This document shows, one piece after another, positions 1 to 7,425 of a stretch of 22,687 nt of DNA. A program made the position numbers and the translations under genes. Origin of the DNA: a virus; the IMG/VR virus record IMGVR_UViG_3300034198_011294, positions 1 through 22,687 of that record; one strand, given 5' to 3'. The number at the start of each line of letters is the position of its first letter. Within the stretch, counting starts at the first letter, position 1. The notes beneath the pieces were generated by a model. That model searched no databases and had not been told where the DNA came from. It worked only from the letters and a program-made list of their open reading frames with translations.

Positions 1-2
1 AC

Positions 3-416
3 GAGCATTTGGCTGGCCTTGACGCGGCCCTTGAATCCAAGGCAGAGAATTACGCAGGCTTTATTCGCGAACTTGAACTGCGAGCCAAGGCGCGAAAAGA
101 AGAAGCAGACCGAATTCGCGCCCTTGCAACGGCAGACGCAGCCCTTGCGGATCGCCTAAAGGAGCGCCTGAAGGCGGCTATGGAAGCCAGCGGGAAACTG
201 AAGATTGAAACAAATCGTTTCCGTCTGTCTGTTTCTAACAATGGCGGCGCTCAACCACTCGATGTTGATGCGTCGCATATGAATGCTTGGGATCCCCCGT
301 TCCGCAAGATTATTACGGAACCAAACCGCGAAGCAATTCGCATTGCTTTGGAGAACGGCGCTACCATTCCGGGATGCTCGCTCCGTGAACGCGGAACAAG
401 CCTGCGCATCAAGTAG
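3..416 (+). CDS. Siphovirus Gp157-like protein (5' partial)
   Basis: This is the only real plus-strand gene. The reading frame is open to the window edge: the codons before the TTG at 9 continue in frame, so the true start lies upstream. The visible protein has a charged helical N-terminal half (runs of Lys/Glu/Arg/Ala, coiled-coil-like) followed by a segment with the pattern of the Gp157 family: LKAAMEASGKLKIETNRFRLSV, then NNGG, a proline-containing stretch, REAIRIALENGATIPGCSL and a basic end (SLRIK). Gp157 proteins usually sit among early or recombination genes of siphophages; one streptococcal phage member was linked to phage resistance, but the biochemical role is not established. It converges with the minus-strand structural operon, overlapping its last gene tail-to-tail by 8 bases, and a terminator hairpin follows its stop. 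Family assignment is from recalled sequence pattern only. Confidence 0.8.
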   Translation, partial: EHLAGLDAALESKAENYAGFIRELELRAKARKEEADRIRALATADAALADRLKERLKAAMEASGKLKIETNRFRLSVSNNGGAQPLDVDASHMNAWDPPFRKIITEPNREAIRIALENGATIPGCSLRERGTSLRIK

Positions 417-825
417 TATTGTCTGCTGGTTTCTTCTCCCCCCCGTCCATGGCCGCAGGAAGTTGGCTGTCGGACGGGGGGTTTTCATTTCCAAACGGCA
501 TGAGTCGATTGAGTGCTTCGCGTCTCTTCTCGCATGCAGAGCATGGCTTGATGCCAACGGCCTTTGTCGCGGCTGCAATGACATCGCCAACGCCGCGAAA
601 CTGACTGGACGAAGTTGAGTAGGGACGCACTTGCATTGACGGCAGCGTCGGCATTTGAGGCAATCCCGTATTGGGTTCGCCTTCGGTTCGTTGGTTGCAG
701 CGAGCGCAACTATCGCCTTCGATTGTTAATCCCAGTCCGCATGATGGCCTTCCGTCCTTCAACTGCCATGACGAGCATTGCGGGACCGGGAATACGCCTT
801 CACTTGTCTTGATTTCTTGCGTCAT
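409..825 (-). CDS. Conserved small phage protein with paired Cys motifs
   Basis: This 138-residue protein is the last gene of the minus-strand block. It has six cysteines, at 17, 29, 40, 43, 95 and 98, including two CxxC pairs (CARC and CSAC). The segment at about 78-111, GVGDVIAAATKAVGIKPC followed by CEKRREALNRLMPF, matches a motif I recall from many phage and prophage proteins of unknown function at the end of structural modules. The four N-terminal cysteines could bind zinc, but this is inference. The ATG at 825 overlaps the preceding stop by ATGA, consistent with coupling. The C-terminal 25 residues are low in complexity and encode the hairpin used by the convergent gene. Function unknown. 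Confidence 0.8.
   Translation of the reverse strand: MTQEIKTSEGVFPVPQCSSWQLKDGRPSCGLGLTIEGDSCARCNQRTEGEPNTGLPQMPTLPSMQVRPYSTSSSQFRGVGDVIAAATKAVGIKPCSACEKRREALNRLMPFGNENPPSDSQLPAAMDGGEKKPADNTT
439..485 (+). terminator. Rho-independent terminator of the Gp157-like gene
   Basis: A perfect 10-bp GC-rich stem (439-448 with 472-481, six C facing six G) encloses a 23-nt loop and is followed by TTTT at 482-485. It lies 22 nt after the TAG of the plus-strand gene, so it fits as that gene's terminator. The loop can form a further 4-bp helix (451-454 with 465-468). On the minus strand the hairpin is followed by a purine-rich rather than U-rich stretch, so it is oriented to stop plus-strand transcription. 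It lies entirely inside the coding region of the convergent minus-strand gene, at about residues 115-129 of that protein. Confidence 0.75.
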
Positions 826-2222
826 CCAAGAATCGCATTCTGGCCGTTTTGTTGACTAATTGGGTAGCAATTATTGCCCGTTGATCGTGATTCGCTTTGC
901 AGCGTCAGAGCAAACATGGACATGGTTACCGGAACGCCATATTCAGCAAATAGACCATTTGCAGATTGCCATGATGCGCCAATAAGGTGATTATTTGGTT
1001 CGGTGCTGTTGCACACCAAAGGCGAAATGGTTCCATAATCGCACGAATATGCGCATCCCGGTTGCGATCCGAAACTAATTGTCACATATGCAGACAGAAT
1101 TGGCCGAGCCTCAAACACTACCGACGTAGGAGTGGATGATGCCAGTTGCCATTCATACGGCTGATCGGGCAGGCAGTTGTTGCATGCATTGGAGTATTTC
1201 GGACATGCTGTTCCAATCCAAGCAGAATTGCCGGAAGCAGTCACTAGGTCTTTCAAAATCAAATTGATTTGACTTGCTAGCGTGCTAGCGCGTGCGTTGA
1301 CTTCAAAAACGCATCCATCAATGATGACTTGATTGCTAACGATGTTTGCCCAATAATTGGATGTTGCTGGGCAAGACCGCGTCAGGGTTAGTGATGTAAC
1401 AAAGTTACGCGAGTAATCACGCCCCCATGACATGGTTACGCCGCAGGTTGATACTTTGTTTGGTCTGCCTTGACCATCAATGCAGCAAACTTGATTGGGA
1501 TATTGCGTATTGCAATTACTCCCATAATTAGTTGCACTTGGAGAAGAGCCAACATAGACCGTCCCTGTATTGCAGTTGCACGCCGCCGCGGGCGTGCTGT
1601 TGCACAACTGCGAATTGAGCATGACTGCTTGCGGTCCGTAATTCATCTGCACGACGCCATGGAATGTCTGTGATCCAACACTACCAACCGCTGCGCTGTA
1701 AAGCAGGGGTCGACGCGTGCCGCACGGAAACACAGTCACACAATCTGCAGGCTTGCCGCAATCCAAATCCCCGGCGCAGTTCAGCAACTTGTTGTCGTAG
1801 TAGACCGTTGGCCAGTTGATATTGACGGTAAACGTGCTGCCGCAGGCAAACCAACCATTCCACGGCTCGTTTACCTTATAGAAAGCATCAACCGTGCAGC
1901 ATCCGTCTTCCGGGGTTTGAAATGTCCCGACATACTGACCGACATTTTTAGGATAGATGTATGTGCTTGGCGGGCAAGTCGGCACATTGACCGGGGCATA
2001 CACCTGATAGATGCATCCCTGATAGGACACGAAATAGCATTGATCCACCAGCATGGGGTACGGCATTCCCATTGCTGCACGGTATGTGTCGCAAAATCCA
2101 ATTTCAGGCGCGCATGGTTGCGGACAGTTTGTTTTGTCTACGCATGAAGACGCGCACAGCAAAGCCCTATACCACAATGAAGGCTTGGTGCAGCAACAAG
2201 ATGCCGCCGTCTCCCCGCTCAC
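822..2222 (-). CDS. Cysteine-rich putative virion or exported protein
   Basis: I do not recognise this 466-residue protein. It contains 34 cysteines (about 7%), many in CC, CxC or CxxC arrangements, and is rich in Asn, Ser, Thr, Tyr and Gly like phage fibre or spike proteins. I prefer the GTG at 2222 because it overlaps the preceding TGA by GTGA, the pattern used across this operon. The frame is open back to a TTG at 2315, which would overlap the upstream small gene deeply and gives an unconvincing N-terminus. Directly upstream in another frame is a 15-codon ORF resembling a signal peptide, so export with disulfide formation is possible if the two are joined by frameshift or if the sequence has a one-base error. 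Position after the tail fibre and membrane genes suggests an adsorption, surface or lysis-related role. Confidence 0.7.
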   Translation of the reverse strand: MSGETAASCCCTKPSLWYRALLCASSCVDKTNCPQPCAPEIGFCDTYRAAMGMPYPMLVDQCYFVSYQGCIYQVYAPVNVPTCPPSTYIYPKNVGQYVGTFQTPEDGCCTVDAFYKVNEPWNGWFACGSTFTVNINWPTVYYDNKLLNCAGDLDCGKPADCVTVFPCGTRRPLLYSAAVGSVGSQTFHGVVQMNYGPQAVMLNSQLCNSTPAAACNCNTGTVYVGSSPSATNYGSNCNTQYPNQVCCIDGQGRPNKVSTCGVTMSWGRDYSRNFVTSLTLTRSCPATSNYWANIVSNQVIIDGCVFEVNARASTLASQINLILKDLVTASGNSAWIGTACPKYSNACNNCLPDQPYEWQLASSTPTSVVFEARPILSAYVTISFGSQPGCAYSCDYGTISPLVCNSTEPNNHLIGASWQSANGLFAEYGVPVTMSMFALTLQSESRSTGNNCYPISQQNGQNAILG

Positions 2223-2266
2223 GCCACCATGACCAATGCGGAAATCAAGATGACAAAGAACTTCAT
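2219..2266 (-). CDS. Signal-peptide-like 15-residue micro-ORF
   Basis: The ORF encodes MKFFVILISALVMVA and stops at TGA. Its ATG overlaps the stop of the 37-residue gene (TGATG) and its TGA overlaps the GTG proposed for the Cys-rich protein (GTGA). The peptide looks like the n- and h-region of a signal peptide. Reading continues into the Cys-rich protein if the ribosome moves back one base near the end, but I see no canonical slippery heptamer. It may be a coupling ORF, the true N-terminus of the next protein separated by a sequence error, or chance. Confidence 0.35.
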   Translation of the reverse strand: MKFFVILISALVMVA

Positions 2267-2379
2267 CACTTAATCCGCCCGCTCTTACAGAGATACACGC
2301 CCACGCCAACACCAACGGCGCAAAGCATCAAAGCGAACCACACCGAACCGAGAAAAGACGAGAAGTCTGCAAGGATCAT
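2266..2379 (-). CDS. Small single-pass membrane protein (37 residues)
   Basis: A short gene just below usual ORF cut-offs. It starts with ATG overlapping the upstream TGA (ATGA, 2376-2379) and has an AAAGG Shine-Dalgarno sequence at 2387-2391, seven bases before the start. The protein begins MILADFSSFLGSVWFALMLC, continues with an unusual run of alternating Gly and Val, and ends with a basic tail (KSGRIK). Residues 12-31 form one plausible transmembrane segment, N-terminus out and C-terminus in by the positive-inside rule. It lies between a lipoprotein-like gene and the Cys-rich gene. A holin-like or accessory membrane role is possible, but I cannot assign a family. Confidence 0.6.
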   Translation of the reverse strand: MILADFSSFLGSVWFALMLCAVGVGVGVYLCKSGRIK

Positions 2380-2879
2380 GTCTTAGCCTTTCTGCGTTCT
2401 TGGGCGGCACGGAATGCCGCATCGAATTCGGGATCCTGCGCCCGCATTGCTGCTACATACTCTCGCTCCCCTTCGGGGCGATTTGGGTCTAGCATATCAA
2501 CGGCCAGTTCCGCTTGAGATACTTTTTTCCGTGGCAACCAGCCAATAAGCAATCGTAATCCGCTGAAGATTCCAGATTGCCACCCAATCAGCAACATCGC
2601 TATTCCCACCACCGCGATGGCAATCCATGTAAGCATGGATACCCACGCCGGGATTTTGTCCGTCGTACCCGCGAGGTCCGCATGAATCCCCGCTGCCAAC
2701 GTGTCGATATGTTCGGCACGCGAAACCACTTCCGGATCGTTCGTGGCGTTTCCATGATTGATAAGTTGTCGCGCTTCGGCGCGAATTTCATTTGCTCCGG
2801 TTGCGATATGTTGCGTTGCACTACAACCGCATATAACCAACAGCATCGTTATTGTTGCCAATAACCATACGCGGCTCAT
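2376..2879 (-). CDS. Putative lipoprotein with internal transmembrane segment
   Basis: This 167-residue protein starts with a lipoprotein-type signal: Met-Ser-Arg, a hydrophobic stretch, then ICGC with the candidate lipidated cysteine at 19 (the Cys at -2 is unusual for a lipobox). A helical, Ala/Glu/His-rich segment spans about 25-72. A strong transmembrane segment covers about 77-100, a second amphipathic hydrophobic stretch about 104-115, then a charged C-terminal 50 residues ending in a Lys/Arg-rich tail. A lipid anchor at one end plus a membrane span further on recalls u-spanins, which link outer and inner membranes during lysis; the preceding gene has i-spanin-like form. The assignment rests on architecture and context, not sequence similarity. 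It overlaps both neighbours by ATGA. Confidence 0.7.
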   Translation of the reverse strand: MSRVWLLATITMLLVICGCSATQHIATGANEIRAEARQLINHGNATNDPEVVSRAEHIDTLAAGIHADLAGTTDKIPAWVSMLTWIAIAVVGIAMLLIGWQSGIFSGLRLLIGWLPRKKVSQAELAVDMLDPNRPEGEREYVAAMRAQDPEFDAAFRAAQERRKAKT

Positions 2880-3139
2880 TTTCGTTCGATCCGCGATACG
2901 CGTTCCTCCAGCACACCCATTCGCACATTCAACACGCGGATTTGGGCGTTGCCCTCCCCGGCCTGTTCTTGCATCTTCTGCATTTCCGATGCCATTCGAT
3001 CCAACGCCCGTGTCTGCTGCTCATCGCGCTCGCTGCGTTGCCCCGCATAAATAAACGCCCCAATCAGCGCAATAAAGGCAACGCTTGTCTGCATGGTCTT
3101 ATGCCATCGGTCGATTGCCTGTGCTGTTTCTGTAGTCAT
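2876..3139 (-). CDS. Membrane-anchored coiled-coil protein, i-spanin-like form
   Basis: An 87-residue protein with a short polar N-terminus, one transmembrane segment at about 16-33 (VAFIALIGAFIYAG) and a highly charged coiled-coil region to the end, in which Arg, Glu, Gln and Met dominate. This order (short cytoplasmic end, membrane span, periplasmic coiled coil) is that of Rz-type i-spanins, and the next gene downstream is a lipoprotein, as in Rz/Rz1 pairs. It is shorter than most Rz proteins, and XhlA-like or holin-associated membrane proteins are an alternative. It begins three bases after the tail-fibre stop with a GGTGAG-like Shine-Dalgarno sequence, and ends in an ATGA overlap. No endolysin gene is visible nearby, which weakens the lysis reading. 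Confidence 0.72.
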   Translation of the reverse strand: MTTETAQAIDRWHKTMQTSVAFIALIGAFIYAGQRSERDEQQTRALDRMASEMQKMQEQAGEGNAQIRVLNVRMGVLEERVSRIERK

Positions 3140-3142
3140 GAC

Positions 3143-5257
3143 TCACCACGAAGAAATGATGCACACAATCCCGCCGCCGCCAGCACCGCCTGCGCCCGTT
3201 GCAATCACACCTGCGCCCGAACCGCCACCACCCGCGCCATAGCCACCAGCGCCACCTGCCGCGCTTGTTCCAATAGCCGACGGCGAGCCGCCACCGCCCG
3301 AACCGTAGAAACCCACATTAGACCCGGCGCTGCCAGAAGTACCACTACCGCCAGTTCCGATATACAGTCGCGTGCCACCATTGCCACCGTTATAAACAGT
3401 TCCGCTGGTACTGATTCCCCCACCGCCGCCACCGCCGGGACCGCCATGCGAAATGTCTCCCGCTGTACCAGCGGCGGCGCCACCACCAGAACCACCCGCT
3501 TCCCCAAGCCACATTCCTGATCCATTAGTCTGCGCCGCTCCGCCTGTGCCACCAGAACCCGTTCCGCCAGCGCCATAATTTCCGCCGTTGGCATAGGCGT
3601 ACTGCACGCCGCTCAATGCGACATACGATGCTCCGCCCGCCGTTCCGTTGTTTCCATTTGTTCCTGACGAAACGCCCGCACCACCCGTACCGCCAGCACC
3701 AACAGTAACAGTCAGCGTTGCCGGAATTGCACTTGCGCGATATGTAAGTTCCGTAATTGCGCCACCCGCGCCAGCGCCGCCGCCGCCACGGGTTCCGGAA
3801 TTATCCGCATGTCCGCTGCCTGCCCCGCCGCCGCCACCGATGCAAATAATGTTGATTGACTTGCAGCCAAGAGGCTTGGTCCATGTGCCAGAAGACGTGA
3901 ACAATTGCACGTCTTCGGATCCGCCTGATGTCCAAAGACCCGTGCTGGCAACATACCGAAGAATGTCGCCATCGCTGGGAGAACTAACGGACAATCCAAC
4001 GCCCTGAATCTTGTTAACGGTCGGGCTTGGATATGTACCGCTCAAATCGCCAGACGCCGTACCCGTAGGCGTACGAGAATCAGATAGGCGTGAATCATTT
4101 CCAACACAAACCGTTGAACTGCTTGTTCCGAACGAGACAGCAAGCGTTCGATTGGCCGCAAGCGTTCCGCCACCAGTCAAGCCAGTTCCAGCGGTGATGG
4201 ATGTTGCCGTCAATGCGCGCGCAGACAAATCGCTGGTCAGATTCGTGACCTGACTTTGCGAAAGCGTCAGAGGATCGCTACCAGCCGCAGCATGCGTAGA
4301 CGCATGCGAGGTCGGAGTCCGCGCGTCACTCAAACGGGAATCGTTGCCCACACAAGCCGTTGTCGATGTCGTTCCGTAGTTGACAGAAAGAGTTCTATCA
4401 ACATTCAACGTACCACCGCCAGAAAGACCCGTTCCGCTATTGACCGCGCGAGAAACGTCAACTTTGGAATTCAGATACGCATTCAAATCGTTGACTTGCT
4501 CAACGTCAATCGTAATCGGATCCGATCCGTCCGCGGCATGACTTGGCGCATGCGCTTGCGGTTGACGCGTATTGCTAAGCCGATAATCATTTCCCGCACA
4601 TGCCGTGGTCGATGTCGTTCCAAAAGATACATTGAGCGTCACATCGCTTCCAAGCGATCCGCCGCCCGTAAGTGCCGTGCCCGCAATGACGCTTCGGGTT
4701 GTAGGAACCTTCCCAGCAAGAGCCGTTGTAAGACCGGACACTTGCGATTGTGCTAGACCGTTATCGGGAATGGCGTCTGACCCGCCATATGAATGCGTGG
4801 ATCCGTGCGTAGTCGGCGTGCGCGCGTCGGAAAGACGCGAATCGTTTCCGGCGCATGCAGAAGAGCCGCTCGTTCCAAAGATGACCGAAAGCGTTCTGTC
4901 CGCAGCAAGCGTACCGCCGCCAGACAATCCAGTTCCCGTGTTGATGGATGTCGTGGTAAGCGCCCGCGCCGCAAGGTCTGTCGTTAGATTGGTAACTTGA
5001 CTTTCCGCAATCGTAATTGGATCGCTGCCACCAGATTGATGACTTGTTGCATGCACAGTAGGCGTGCGCGAATCCGACAGTCTGGAATCATTGCCTTGGC
5101 AAATTGTCCCGGACGCGACTCCAAAATTCGCCGAAATCGTTCCCGATGACGTAATCGTTCCGCCCGTCAGTCCTGTGCCTGCCGTAACCGACGTGACAGC
5201 GCCCGCATTGATTGTCGCGCCGTTATTGACAATCGAAATGGAAACCTGATCGGCCAT
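3143..5257 (-). CDS. Tail fibre protein with repeats and glycine-rich tip
   Basis: The 704-residue protein has three parts. Residues 1-24 are an N-terminal leader. Residues 25-398 are four complete and one partial copies of a roughly 82-residue repeat, each with GTGLTGGGTL, then R/V-T-L, FGT, a single Cys, GNDSRLSD-R-P, a His-Ser/Thr-His motif and GSDP. Residues 399-455 contain GDLSGTYPSPTV and DGDILRYVASTGLWTSG, both common linkers in phage fibres. Residues 456-704 start with SGTWTKP and are mostly glycine in GGGG and GGxGG runs; this is the pattern of polyglycine-rich tip domains used for receptor binding (compare Gp38-type adhesins). It likely forms an adhesion fibre at the tail end. The ATG overlaps the previous stop as TAATG. 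Confidence 0.88.
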   Translation of the reverse strand: MADQVSISIVNNGATINAGAVTSVTAGTGLTGGTITSSGTISANFGVASGTICQGNDSRLSDSRTPTVHATSHQSGGSDPITIAESQVTNLTTDLAARALTTTSINTGTGLSGGGTLAADRTLSVIFGTSGSSACAGNDSRLSDARTPTTHGSTHSYGGSDAIPDNGLAQSQVSGLTTALAGKVPTTRSVIAGTALTGGGSLGSDVTLNVSFGTTSTTACAGNDYRLSNTRQPQAHAPSHAADGSDPITIDVEQVNDLNAYLNSKVDVSRAVNSGTGLSGGGTLNVDRTLSVNYGTTSTTACVGNDSRLSDARTPTSHASTHAAAGSDPLTLSQSQVTNLTSDLSARALTATSITAGTGLTGGGTLAANRTLAVSFGTSSSTVCVGNDSRLSDSRTPTGTASGDLSGTYPSPTVNKIQGVGLSVSSPSDGDILRYVASTGLWTSGGSEDVQLFTSSGTWTKPLGCKSINIICIGGGGGAGSGHADNSGTRGGGGAGAGGAITELTYRASAIPATLTVTVGAGGTGGAGVSSGTNGNNGTAGGASYVALSGVQYAYANGGNYGAGGTGSGGTGGAAQTNGSGMWLGEAGGSGGGAAAGTAGDISHGGPGGGGGGGISTSGTVYNGGNGGTRLYIGTGGSGTSGSAGSNVGFYGSGGGGSPSAIGTSAAGGAGGYGAGGGGSGAGVIATGAGGAGGGGIVCIISSW
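3146..3892 (-). repeat. Low-complexity glycine-codon tract (fibre tip)
   Basis: This part of the fibre gene encodes the glycine-rich C-terminal domain. On the plus strand it appears as runs of CCACCGCC-like triplets. Codon choice for Gly varies, so it is protein-level rather than simple nucleotide repetition. Long open frames in other registers here are by-products of the composition. Confidence 0.7.
4064..5185 (-). repeat. Tandem ~82-codon repeats in the tail-fibre gene
   Basis: Units cover residues 25-105, 106-190, 191-272, 273-354 and a partial unit 355-398. Each carries the core GNDSRLSD (GNDYRLSN in unit 3) and a GSD motif. Unit 2 is longest (85 residues, extra residues near DNGLAQ). 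The first unit is the most divergent at its start (GGTITSSGTISAN). The divergence between units argues for old duplications rather than recent slippage. Confidence 0.85.
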
Positions 5258-5613
5258 TACGTTGACCCCGCATAAATGTTGGTCTGCACCTGTCCAAGCG
5301 AAATAAGTCGCTTGATGACATTATTAGGCGATCCCGGAAAGATGATGTCTAGGTCGTAATAACCAAGTCCCGCAGGAAACCCGGAAGTAATCTGCTGTGG
5401 AACAATAATGGTCGCAGAAGTTTTTGCGCCATTCAGGGTAATGTAATTTGCGGTCGTTGCCGTCAGAAATGCCGTTCCACCGGGTTGAGCGACGCGAAGG
5501 CGCCAATCCGTAGCCGTAGATAGGGCTGGATAATTGCTCGGCCAATTATCAACCGACACGGTTGCTTGAAATTCGGCGCCCTGCTGAAAGATGATGTTCC
5601 AGACGGTATCCAT
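5257..5613 (-). CDS. Ig-like small tail/baseplate-associated protein
   Basis: The 118-residue protein begins MDTVWNIIFQQGAEFQATVS, continues with an alternating beta-strand pattern (WRLRVAQPGG, an LTATTANYITLNG strand pair), then FPAGLGYYDLDIIFPGSP and a final VIKRLISLGQVQ. This order (an opening about input and gradient terms, a material-like middle, then YDL-E/D-I, a Gly turn, and KRLL-G-V-V) is typical of a small beta-sandwich protein often encoded just before phage tail fibres. Its exact role is not established; an adaptor or baseplate cover is plausible. Initiation looks strong: GGAGGAAG lies just upstream of the ATG. It is one of few genes in the block not overlapped by its predecessor. 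Confidence 0.75.
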   Translation of the reverse strand: MDTVWNIIFQQGAEFQATVSVDNWPSNYPALSTATDWRLRVAQPGGTAFLTATTANYITLNGAKTSATIIVPQQITSGFPAGLGYYDLDIIFPGSPNNVIKRLISLGQVQTNIYAGST

Positions 5614-5615
5614 GG

Positions 5616-5623
5616 CTTCCTCC
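5616..5623 (-). promoter_or_regulatory. Strong Shine-Dalgarno site of the Ig-like protein
   Basis: GGAGGAAG ends two bases before the ATG at 5613 (GGAGG core to ATG spacing five bases). It fixes the start and suggests higher translation than for the coupled neighbours. Confidence 0.75.
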
Positions 5624-5628
5624 GTAGT

Positions 5629-7425
5629 TTACGCGCCGCACGTCACAAGTACGGCATTGGCCATCGAGAACCAATATTGCGGTTTAAATGTTGCTGTTGC
5701 CAATTGATTGGCAACTGATACCGTAGGGAAATGCTCACACATCATGACAATCGTTCCCGCAGAAATTGGTTTGGCATACACAACTTGACCGTTGCCGTAA
5801 TCGGATTGATTCACTCCGGGCGCAATGACATTTCCAATATTTCCATTGGATACAAAGATGTTGCCATTTTCTGACATGTTAATGGCAACGTCTCCAGTAC
5901 GAGCATATGAACCAATATCAACGGCTTGTTTGCCCAGATGGCCGGGAATTGATTGTTCCGGCTCAACTTCGACGAATCCGTAACGCCATTTCCATGTTGC
6001 ATATTGTTCGGCGCTGGTAATGCGCGCCGGGAAGACACGAGTATTGGGAGGCGGTGCATCAATGATGGTTGAACCAACGCAGTTGCGATAAGCCTGCGCC
6101 TTCCCCTTGGCCGTAATTACCTTTGCCGGATCCGTCTCGGCGTATCCCGGCGCTCCAAAAATCCAGTCGTTTTCGTCTGCAATGGAAATTGTGTATGGCG
6201 ACAATTCGCCATCAATAATCGCAAGTCGATATGACACACAACCAATTTGTCCAATGCACAGTCCTTCGGCATAGGCATTCAACCATCCTGCCCAAACCGT
6301 TCGACCAAACGGAACATTTCTATATCGTCCCGCATATTGCTGTGCAACTGCGGCTGTCAAAGCCGCAGGATCCCATCCCGGTGGCGTTTTAAGAACCCCG
6401 GAAGAAGAATTGGTAACAACTGCCGATTCCGTCAAACACGCCACACCCGGACCAACACCAATGCGATTCCAAACTGGCACTTGATAGTTGAATGACAGGG
6501 AATTTGTAGCAAAATTTCGCTGCGAAGGAATTGTGTTTGACAAGGCGCAATTGTCGTAAACTGTCATTCCTTCTACATAACGGGAGGGATAAATGACGTA
6601 GGTTCCACCCGGACATCTGCGCTGATATCCATATGTGTTCCACAGATTTACAAGCGCGTCATTTCCACCAGCAACGCCCGCAGTCGGTTCACATCCCCCA
6701 CGAATTGCGCGTTTATACAGACGCATGTAATCGTCGTAATAACTGAATAAACTATCTCTATTGACATAAATCAACGGATTTTGCGTCGGATCAGCCGGAC
6801 TTGCCGCATGAATAATGACTTGCGAACTTGCTACGGCGATGGCATCAAGCAGCAACGCAAGACTGATATTGGGTGATCCAACAAAATCGGACAGGCGAGT
6901 AATCGGATCAAGCGGCGGAGTCGTATACCCAAACGGCATTTGCAAAGCAAACGATGATGCTGCCGTGCTAATCGCGGCCGTCAATGTGCCAATATCCGGC
7001 AGGTCGTTTACTTCCCATCGGCCATCGGATGACCATGCCGAATACAGCGCGTTTCCCGTCGCTGCTGTACTAAATTTCCATGCCCATCTGTCATCAACCA
7101 ATTCGACAAGCACAGTTCCGCCTTGTTGGCCATAGAACAATGGCTGCGGTGGGCGTGCGGTCAATCGCGAATACACCACCGGAAAACCACTACCATCATC
7201 AAGAGTCAACGACACATATACCGAATCCGCATAAAGCGTCGCCAACTGCGTACTGGCGATCATGAGCGATGCGCGAAAATGCCTTGACAATCCGGCGGGA
7301 TTATCAATTCGAAACAAATCGGCTTCATCAATTCCAATCTGCCGCGCAGTCTCCCTCATTCGATCCGAGGGAAACAACACGGGAATATCAGTAGTTCCAA
7401 CGGTAATGTAAGCCTGAAGGGTCAT
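5629..7425 (-). CDS. Large tail protein (tip/baseplate), unrecognised family
   Basis: I do not recognise this 598-residue protein by sequence. The N-terminal 130 residues alternate hydrophobic and polar (YITVGTTDIPVLFPSDR, then VYVSLTLDDGSGFPVVYSRLTA), as in distal tail or hub proteins that form beta-barrels. The middle is rich in Tyr, Asn and Pro, and the C-terminal 150 residues hold Gly/Asn-rich beta-type sequence (GNGQVVYAKPISAGTIVMMCEHFP). There is no signal peptide or membrane segment. Its place after the tape-measure-like gene and another large tail protein and before the Ig-like protein and fibre is where siphophages encode distal tail and tail-associated proteins. It overlaps the upstream gene by ATGA. 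Functional naming is by position only. Confidence 0.75.
   Translation of the reverse strand: MTLQAYITVGTTDIPVLFPSDRMRETARQIGIDEADLFRIDNPAGLSRHFRASLMIASTQLATLYADSVYVSLTLDDGSGFPVVYSRLTARPPQPLFYGQQGGTVLVELVDDRWAWKFSTAATGNALYSAWSSDGRWEVNDLPDIGTLTAAISTAASSFALQMPFGYTTPPLDPITRLSDFVGSPNISLALLLDAIAVASSQVIIHAASPADPTQNPLIYVNRDSLFSYYDDYMRLYKRAIRGGCEPTAGVAGGNDALVNLWNTYGYQRRCPGGTYVIYPSRYVEGMTVYDNCALSNTIPSQRNFATNSLSFNYQVPVWNRIGVGPGVACLTESAVVTNSSSGVLKTPPGWDPAALTAAVAQQYAGRYRNVPFGRTVWAGWLNAYAEGLCIGQIGCVSYRLAIIDGELSPYTISIADENDWIFGAPGYAETDPAKVITAKGKAQAYRNCVGSTIIDAPPPNTRVFPARITSAEQYATWKWRYGFVEVEPEQSIPGHLGKQAVDIGSYARTGDVAINMSENGNIFVSNGNIGNVIAPGVNQSDYGNGQVVYAKPISAGTIVMMCEHFPTVSVANQLATATFKPQYWFSMANAVLVTCGA

Noticed and set aside
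2223-2315. TTG start at 2315 for the Cys-rich protein
   Set aside because: It would overlap the small membrane gene and gives an N-terminus that is a shadow of that gene; the GTG at 2222 fits the coupling pattern.
3205-3594. Long alternative ORFs in other frames across the glycine-rich fibre tip (also 2852-3520 and 3648-4007 on the plus strand)
   Set aside because: They arise from the GC-skewed Gly codons; the translations are low-complexity Ala/Arg/Pro/Thr runs without motifs or start sites.
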